Below, one piece after another: positions 57,901 through 64,000 of a stretch of DNA of 64,000 nucleotides. The position numbers and the translations under genes are program-made. The notes beneath the pieces were generated by a model. That model did not search any database. It worked only from the letters and a program-made list of their open reading frames with translations, and had not been told where the DNA came from. This stretch comes from Ovis canadensis (Eukaryota; Chordata; Mammalia; Artiodactyla; Bovidae): positions 42,448,501-42,512,500 of the forward strand of contig NC_091255.1 of the NCBI RefSeq assembly GCF_042477335.2, read 5' to 3'. How positions within the stretch are numbered: the first letter of the stretch is position 1; the number at the start of each line of letters is the position of its first letter.

Positions 57901-59439
57901 CTTGGGGTGGAGAGGGGACACAGCCATTGCCAAACTAGGGTCCTGGCAGGGTGGGCCTGGGAGCACCTCTCCCCCCACGCCTAGCTGGTGCTTGCTAAGG
58001 GCCAAATTCAGCCAGCAGCTGGGCCCACCGGGCCAGAGCAGGACAGACAGGTGGAGCACAGTGGGCAGGTGACCCGTGCAAGGCCTGTGGGGTGGGGGCC
58101 GCAGCAGGCCTGTCCAGTGGGCCCACTGCCCCATCCCATCACCCCGAGTTCTCCCGCCTCCTGGCAATGCTGGTCAGAGAAGCCCCTCACTCACAGCAAG
58201 GGGACTTCCTCAGACTCATAACCAGAATAAACCAAGCAGCAAGGAACTGAGACCCAAGCTCAGGGCTGGCAGCCCAGGCAGAGCTGACGAGACCCAGCAC
58301 CTCACCTGCAAAGTTACCGCTGCCCAGCCAGTGACCCAGGAGCAGACATGCTGGGGGTGACTGGCACTCCAATGGATTGGAGTGGATTCCCCCACCCTGG
58401 CTTAAATCAACACCTCCCACAGTGGGTCCCAGGGCAGCAGATTAGATCTGCAAAACCAACCAACCATTCCAGGCAGGGGCTCCCCCAAACCCAGGAAGAC
58501 ATGTCCATGCTCGGTGGCCAATAAACATGCCCACTAATATGTCTTCAGGACATTCAAGGGTTTCCATCAGACACCACCTTCACAGGGAGTGCATGGGGCC
58601 AGATTTCTGTCCCTGAAGAGTGCATCTAAACCCTACCACACCCAACAAGCAGAATGCCTGCTTTGCTGACCCACGTGAAGGTTTTAAGAAAAAATTAACA
58701 AGCAAAATACAATAGGGACCACCTCACTCCTTAATTACCCCATCTTTCCTCTTCTGTTTTTGGTGTGTGTGTTCTGGGTTTCTTCGGGGGCAGGGGGTGG
58801 GGCCTAGGCTTATTAGCTGTACTCGGCAGAAGTCTTTGATGCCAGAATTAGGACATGTTTATTAGTATTTTTTTTTAAGTTTACATTTTATTAGTTTTGA
58901 AGACTGATTATCCATTACTTTCCTTGCTGTAGCCTGTGCTAAAATTAGCTGAAAGAATAGATGTCTTAGGATTAGATTCAGCTGTGTGTAACAGGAAAAA
59001 GCCCAAAGAGGCTTAAAACTAGATAGAAGTTCCTTTCTCTGCGGCCTGAAAGAGGCCTGGGGAAGGGCAGTCAGGGCTGGCTCTCGACCATGCCACGAAG
59101 TCCAAGGGACTGAGCTCCTCCCTGATCACCCCCTACCACCCATGGGAGGGGCCTCCTCCTCCCTGTCCAGCTGCTGTGCCCACAGACAGGTCAGAGGGCT
59201 CAGAGAAGAGGGAAGAGCAGCTGCCTTTGCACCACATCCATGTGCATCTTTTTGGCCAGATTTCAGACATGTGGCCTCAGTAAGGGAGGCTGGACCACTG
59301 GGGCTAGTGAAGAGGCAGGACCTCACTACTCAAGACTAAGGGAAGAACGGCTCTTGAGAGGAAGACCACCGTCTCTTCCACAGATGAGGCTAAAAGTCCC
59401 ATTTCAGGCAATCTGTTCACAGCAGAAAAATTATTACAC
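54966..59439. other. Intergenic, no gene recognised
   Basis: GC-leaning DNA upstream of MFAP4 with many short frames, none with a known domain. At about 57100-57260 a CCAAT-type stretch (agccaatcagagagcgg) and gtttaaaaaccctcccgcag recall the LTR fossil at 1073-1590, so a related decayed LTR is possible. A few MIR-like phrases occur near 56090-56150. Confidence 0.4.
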
Positions 59440-59650
59440 AATTATTACATTTATGATGATGAGGGTGACTATTCACTACATAGTTATCAACCGTGGGCCC
59501 TGCGCCAGGCACCTGGTGTGTTCCCAACCACAGGCCTCGTTCTACAGAGGGGCTAACCAAGGCCCAAAGAGGCTAGGGAAACTGTCCAAAGTTACGCAGC
59601 TAACAGGTGGCACAACTTGGACTTGGGTGCAGGCAGACTGGCTCCAGGTT
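59440..59650 (-). mobile_element. MIR SINE, antisense
   Basis: Antisense MIR, near full length: ggccctgcgccaggcacctg, gaggctagggaaactgtcc, aagttacgcagctaacagg, gcagactggctccaggttcc. Confidence 0.65.
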
Positions 59651-61042
59651 CCCCCAGGACACACACAGCTATGAAGAGAAGACCGTCATCAGCGTTCACA
59701 AACTCAAGGGGCCAGGACTCAGGAGGGAGAAGGGGCCGGGGCCGGCGCTGCTCTTACTTTGAGCCTTTGCACATCTCATCCGCTCAACCAACACTGCTCC
59801 TCAACACACGTGACGTGTGTGATGAACTGTCTGGTGCCTGCATTTGCCACTCCGTGGGCAGCCAACACAGCAGGTGCTCAGATGTCTGACCCACAAGTGG
59901 GCCGCGACACCAGCGACACCAGCCCAACAACGGTCAAGGCCAAGTAAGGAGCAGGCAGGTGGCCCCTCAGGGAACAGAGCGGGCTCAGCTGGGACCTCCT
60001 CGGGACAAGCCTGGTGTGGCTGGGCTGCACTTCGGGGGTCACAAGCAGCCATGGTTGAGGCCCTCCAGGTGGGCCAGAGTCACACTTAACTCTCCTGTCA
60101 AGTCCAAGATGAGAAGCCCAGCCTCAGGCCTGAGGCCACGGGGAGGCCTGGAGTAGGGGGCAGGGGAAGGAGGCGGTAGGGAAGGTGGCAGGGTGGCCCC
60201 CAGGGAAGACTGTCCTGGAAGCCTGAGCAGAGGCCGGAGCCCTGAGAGAGGGAGCCTGAGGCAGAGACGGAGCCGGAGGCTCAGGGGGCAGGACGCGAGG
60301 TGGGCTTCAGGGCTGAGGCAACTGACTGAGGTGGGACGGGCCCAGTGAAGGCATTTGGAAGACGGCGATGGGGCAAGAGAAAGAAAAACAGAGGAGGACT
60401 GTGTGAGAGGGGGAGGGAGGGGGCCTGCTGCAGGGGGCTGGAGAGGGGCCCTGGCTTGGGCTGGCAGACAGCCCTTGGACGCCTGCGGCCTGTGCTCACA
60501 GCTCAGCAATGTCCCAGCCCTGCCAGGAGACGCCCGGCCCCAGCCTGGGCCCCGGCACGGCCCCCTCATCGGGAGCTCTGGAGCTACCCCCCACCCCACC
60601 TCTGCTCCCCGGAACGGGCCTCCCCTCCCCAGAACCTAGACATACCCCCACACCCTCACCCCAGCCTTCCCCTGGACAAAGACCACGGCTAATGAAACCC
60701 AGGCCAGGGAAGGAGGGAGAAAATAAACAGACATGAGCAGGGGGGCCGTCAGGAAGCAGGGCAGGGGCTGGGGTGCCGGCGGAGGGGTCCGGGGGTGTCT
60801 GCGGGGCGTGGACGTCCTCTGCGATTTGCCCAGACAGGCCTAATGAGATCCAGGTGGTCCCTTGGCCCAGGCCCATCCCGGGTCCCCGACAGCATGAGTG
60901 GAGCGGGGGAGGGGAAGGGGTGCTGCAGCCGTGGGGCGGGGCAGGCGGCTGGCTGGGGGCCCAGCACATAACTCTGGGCGGACAGAGTCTGGGACAGCAG
61001 ACACCCAGCCGCTGGAGCCCAGCTCGGAGCCCAGCTCGCAGC
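59651..61042. promoter_or_regulatory. MFAP4 upstream region
   Basis: GC-rich DNA leading to the MFAP4 start. The promoter must lie here, but I cannot place the transcription start; a weak AT-rich element (cacataac, about 60963-60970) lies about 75 bases before the start codon. The long minus-strand frames at 60039-61537 are GC artefacts running antisense to MFAP4 and its flank. Confidence 0.4.
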
Positions 61043-62857
61043 ATGGAGGTACGGGGCTGGGAAGAGGGCCGTATGGGCTGAGCCCACCGTGCGCAGAGGG
61101 CCCTCACGGACAGACGGGGGCTGTCGCAAGCCTGTCCCAGAGGAGGTGGAGGTGGCAGGGCAGACCAGGGGCTCCTGGCGGGGCTGGCTCCTGTGAGGGG
61201 CAAGTGCAGGGAGACAGGGGCTCCAGGGCTGGGTGCTGACCCTGCTCTCCTGTCGCCAGGCCCTCCTGGTCCTGCCGCTGCTGCTACTGCTCTCCGCTGG
61301 CCCCTGCGCTCCCCAGCTCCTGGGGATCCGGGGAGATGGTAAGCTGCCTCGCTCCTGGCCGGCAGGCTGGGTGACAGGCTGGGCGAGGGGCTGTCCCAGG
61401 CCCTCACAGCTGGGAGTGGGGCTGGCTGAACCTGTTAAGATGGGGCGGGTGGGCCAGCCAGTTGGCACCCCTGGCCTAGGGAGGGAGGCAGGCATGGGGT
61501 GCGGAGGTGTCTGTCGCCTCAGGCCCCTTCTCCTCACCTGCCCCAGCTCTGGAGAAGTCGTGCCTCCAGCTGCCCCTGGACTGTGATGACATCTACGCCC
61601 AGGGCTACCAGGCGGATGGCGTGTACCTCATCTACCCCTCAGGCCCCAGCGTGCCCGTGCCTGTCTTCTGCGACATGACCACGGAGGGCGGGAAGTGGAC
61701 GGTGAGTGGAGGGGGGACAGGGGGCACATTGCATGGCTGTGAGCCTGGGACGATGCTCACAGCAGTGTGTGGAGCGCCACCACCCCCAAACACTAGGCAC
61801 CTAAGGTAGGTTAGGGGCTGCACTGCATCGCACCATAACCCTGGGAGCAAGGTGCCCCTTACAAATGACAGTCTGGAGCCCAGAGAGGTGCAGTAACTTG
61901 CCCAAGTCACACAGCCAGTGCCAGACTCCACCCCAGGTGCCTGAACTCCAGCCCGCCGGCTCCCTCCACCTGCTCTTGCCCCCGGGGCCAGCACGCACCT
62001 CCTCTTGGCCCCCACTTGGTCCTTTCACAAACCACCTTAGCCTCACAGGGTCTGTGCCTGGGTGAGGGCACTGCCCCCAGCCCCTCAGGCACCCAGGCCC
62101 ACCCTCTCTGCTCCAGGTTTTCCAGAAGAGATTCAACGGCTCAGTGAGCTTCTTCCGGGGCTGGAATGACTACAAGCTGGGCTTTGGCCGGGCTGACGGG
62201 GAGTACTGGCTGGGTAAGGCAGGGCCCAGTGGGCTGGGGGCCCCTGGAGCCAGGGCCCCGCTGACCAGCCAACTGCACCCCCTTCTCAGGGCTGCAGAAC
62301 ATGCACCTGCTGACACTGAAGCAGAAGTACGAGCTGCGGGTGGACCTGGAGGACTTTGAGAACAACACGGCCTTCGCCAAGTACGCCGACTTCTCCATCT
62401 CACCCAACGCCGTCAGCGCGGAGGAGGACGGCTACACCCTCTACGTGTCAGGCTTTGAGGACGGCGGGGCAGGTACACTCCGCCATTTGTGTGGGGCTGG
62501 GGGTGGGGAAGGGCGCTGGGCCCAAGCACCGCCACTCCGCGTCTGGCTCAGGGGGCCCTCCCAGGCCGCCCTCCTATCTCAGCTGCCCTGTGCCCCACCC
62601 CTCCGCCAGGCGACTCGCTGACCTACCACAGCGGCCAGAAGTTCTCCACCTTTGACCGAGACCAGGACCTCTTCGTGCAGAACTGTGCAGCGCTCTCCTC
62701 GGGCGCCTTCTGGTTCCGCAGCTGCCACTTCGCCAACCTCAACGGCTTCTACCTGGGCGGCTCCCACCTCTCCTACGCCAATGGCATCAACTGGGCCCAG
62801 TGGAAGGGCTTCTACTACTCGCTCAAGCGCACCGAGATGAAGATCCGCCGGGCCTGA
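61043..62857 (+). CDS. MFAP4: MFAP4, microfibril-associated glycoprotein 4
   Basis: Encodes MFAP4, a secreted, oligomeric fibrinogen-domain protein of elastic fibres that binds fibrillin, tropoelastin, collagen and integrins. Six coding exons: 61043-61048 (only ATG GAG), 61260-61338, 61547-61701, 62117-62213, 62290-62472 and 62610-62857. They sum to 768 nt: 255 residues plus stop, the human length, all with GT-AG borders. Residues 1 to about 20 are a Leu-rich signal peptide ([20 protein letters not shown]). An integrin-binding RGD follows at 26-28. The fibrinogen-related domain fills about 35-255, with sequons at N87 (NGS) and N137 (NNT), a calcium site at D189-R-D191, and the ligand pocket region [12 protein letters not shown] near 198-209. 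The protein ends [10 protein letters not shown]. It lies divergent from RNF112 and convergent with MAPK7. An antisense MIR sits in the third intron. Confidence 0.97.
61785..61960 (-). mobile_element. MIR SINE in MFAP4 intron 3
   Basis: Antisense MIR: aatgacagtctggagcccag, agaggtgcagtaacttgccc, aagtcacacagccagtgcca. Confidence 0.7.
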
Positions 62858-63492
62858 GGGGCTGGCCCCCTCGCGGCCCACCGCCCCTTCCCCATCCCAC
62901 CCAGCTCACCGGCAGCTCCGCTGCTCTCAGCACCGCCTCGGCCAGGCCCCCGTGGTTCCAGCTGGATGTCCCCATCACATCCCTGGCATCCACCTCTCGG
63001 CCAGGCCCCTGCTCCCTGCCACCCGAGGCTATGCTGCCGCAGCGTCCCACACCTCCAAAAGGCACCGCGGTCCAGCCCGGACTCAGACCCTGTCCCGAAG
63101 GACACGGGGCTGTGTCCCACTTTAGCCAGATTCCTGACCGCGGCCTCTGCCGGCCGAGCCTGTAGACCTCTCCTGGCATCTGCCAGGCTACCCCAGCAGT
63201 CCCACTGGCTGGCCCTTCACCCTCCTCCCACCCCCGTGTTCCCCTGGCGTGAGCACCATGGCCCGGCCCCACTGCACTCATGCTCAGCGGCCCCCTGCCT
63301 GCCTGACCCAGGCACCTGAAGCGCAACACCCAAACTGTATTTCGCCACAGCTCCCACAGGCCACCCTAAAACGCCACAGCCAAGGCGGGCACAGATGTGA
63401 GGTCCCCCCACCCGCCCCGGGGGTGAGTGTGACTGTGCGAGGGTCAGAGGACCACCTCTGTGGGGCTGGGAGCAGGTGGGAGTGGAGGTCTC

Positions 63493-63498
63493 AATAAA
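63493..63498 (+). promoter_or_regulatory. MFAP4: MFAP4 polyadenylation signal
   Basis: AATAAA about 640 nt after the MFAP4 stop, followed by a T/G-rich stretch near 63520-63535 (ttactgttgtgc). It fits a 3' UTR of about 0.65 kb. Confidence 0.8.
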
Positions 63499-63620
63499 CC
63501 TCAGGACCTGAACGAACCGGCCTTACTGTTGTGCACGCAGATACCTTTGCCTGCCCCCATGACGGCACACTGTCCTCGACTCCGAAAACACACCCTGGAG
63601 ACAGGCACTAGAGGAGACCT

Positions 63621-63626
63621 TGTATT
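63621..63626 (-). promoter_or_regulatory. MAPK7: Possible MAPK7 polyadenylation signal (AATACA)
   Basis: Between the MAPK7 stop and the MFAP4 end I find no AATAAA or ATTAAA on the minus strand. The weaker variant AATACA lies here, about 285 nt after the stop. Tentative. Confidence 0.35.
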
Positions 63627-63663
63627 TCACAGGCAACCTTCCGAGGGCAAAAAAACTGTCATC

Positions 63664-63692
63664 ATAATAATGTAATAATAATAATAATAAAA
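63664..63692. repeat. (AAT)n microsatellite in MAPK7 3' UTR
   Basis: About eight imperfect TAA/AAT units; on the minus strand an ATT-rich run in the presumed MAPK7 3' UTR. Confidence 0.8.
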
Positions 63693-63908
63693 TTATGATA
63701 CTGAAAAGAATCGCTTGGGGGAGGGGCTCCCCCTCTTGGTGTGGCTTGTGCTGGCTCAGGTGGCTGCTTAAGGCCACAGGGTGGGTCTGAGATGAAGCTG
63801 CAGAATGATCTGAGCTGATTCCCCGACCGGGCGCAGGGCTCCAGCAGGACAGTCCTGCAGATCTCGGAGCTGGGTCTGCCCCTGGCAGCAAGGCACGGAC
63901 TGCGGGAC

Positions 63909-64000
63909 TCAGGGCTCCTGGAGGTCAGGCAGGTCGGCCAGCAGCATGGGGGAATCCATCTGGATCTCACGCTGCAGGGACTCGATGTCGGCAGGGTTCA
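63909..64000 (-). CDS. MAPK7: MAPK7 (ERK5), C-terminal end, partial
   Basis: The last 29 codons and TGA stop (63909-63911) of MAPK7, entering from the right edge. They read NPADIESLQREIQMDS then PMLLADLPDLQEP, matching the C-terminus of MAPK7 as I recall it (human ends with DP). MAPK7 is the MAP kinase activated by MEK5; this tail is the end of its long C-terminal transactivation region, which regulates MEF2-dependent transcription. The kinase domain and the rest of the gene lie outside the window. Its position beside MFAP4, tail to tail, matches human 17p11.2. Confidence 0.92.
   Translation of the reverse strand, partial: NPADIESLQREIQMDSPMLLADLPDLQEP

Noticed and set aside
60039-61537. Minus-strand frames of 186, 262 and 303 codons
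   Set aside because: They lie antisense to MFAP4 exons and upstream GC-rich DNA, are Pro/Ser/Gly-rich and lack domains.
61233-61586. An alternative MFAP4 start upstream of exon 2 read through the intron
   Set aside because: The apparent start is GTG, not ATG, and lies in intron 1; the ATG GAG exon at 61043 with a GT-AG border gives the known N-terminus.
1-64000. CRISPR array, bacterial operon or phage system
   Set aside because: The window is mammalian; the repeats are SINEs, LINEs, LTR fossils and microsatellites, with no spacer-repeat pattern.

Overview
The window is nuclear DNA of a ruminant mammal. This rests on the interspersed repeats: two large BovB (RTE) LINE copies, many Bov-tA/BovA SINEs built from a tRNA-like head and a BovB tail, and many CHR-type tRNA-Glu SINEs. 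BovB with Bov-tA points to Ruminantia; the species cannot be read from this sequence. I recognise three protein-coding genes, one tRNA gene and one processed pseudogene. The gene order (tRNA-Trp, RNF112, MFAP4, MAPK7) is the one I know from human 17p11.2, here in the opposite orientation. SLC47A1 should therefore lie beyond the left edge, but that is inference.

Layout. 0-5 kb: SINEs, an LTR fossil, and a GC-rich patch holding a tRNA-Trp(CCA) gene on the minus strand. 5-14 kb: dense CHR, Bov-tA and MIR SINEs and an antisense L1. 14.2-14.9 kb: a CpG-rich island with a perfect CRE and no gene I can name. 15-22 kb: an old L1 split by a full-length SMIM15 retrocopy, plus an MLT1 fossil. 22-30.5 kb: a nest of retroelements. 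One BovB is interrupted by an LTR fossil (itself split by an inverted BovB piece) and by an L1 that appears to carry a 3' transduction. A second BovB sits behind a GC-rich variable tandem repeat, and the pair looks like one composite insertion. 30.5-42.6 kb: L1 pieces, SINEs and LTR fossils with no gene recognised.

Genes. RNF112 runs on the minus strand with 14 coding exons between 47833 and 43535, giving 630 codons plus stop. After a 13-kb intergenic stretch, MFAP4 runs divergently on the plus strand with 6 coding exons between 61043 and 62857, giving 255 codons plus stop. The last 29 codons and stop of MAPK7 enter from the right edge on the minus strand, so MAPK7 and MFAP4 converge tail to tail. 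These genes have unrelated jobs: a brain-enriched RING-finger and GTPase-like membrane protein, an extracellular fibrinogen-domain protein, and a MAP kinase. Their clustering is conserved synteny and not a pathway.

All calls come from reading the sequence and from recalled family knowledge. No alignment or database search was run. Family names for old repeats are approximate, and their ends are usually good to about 10-20 bases.
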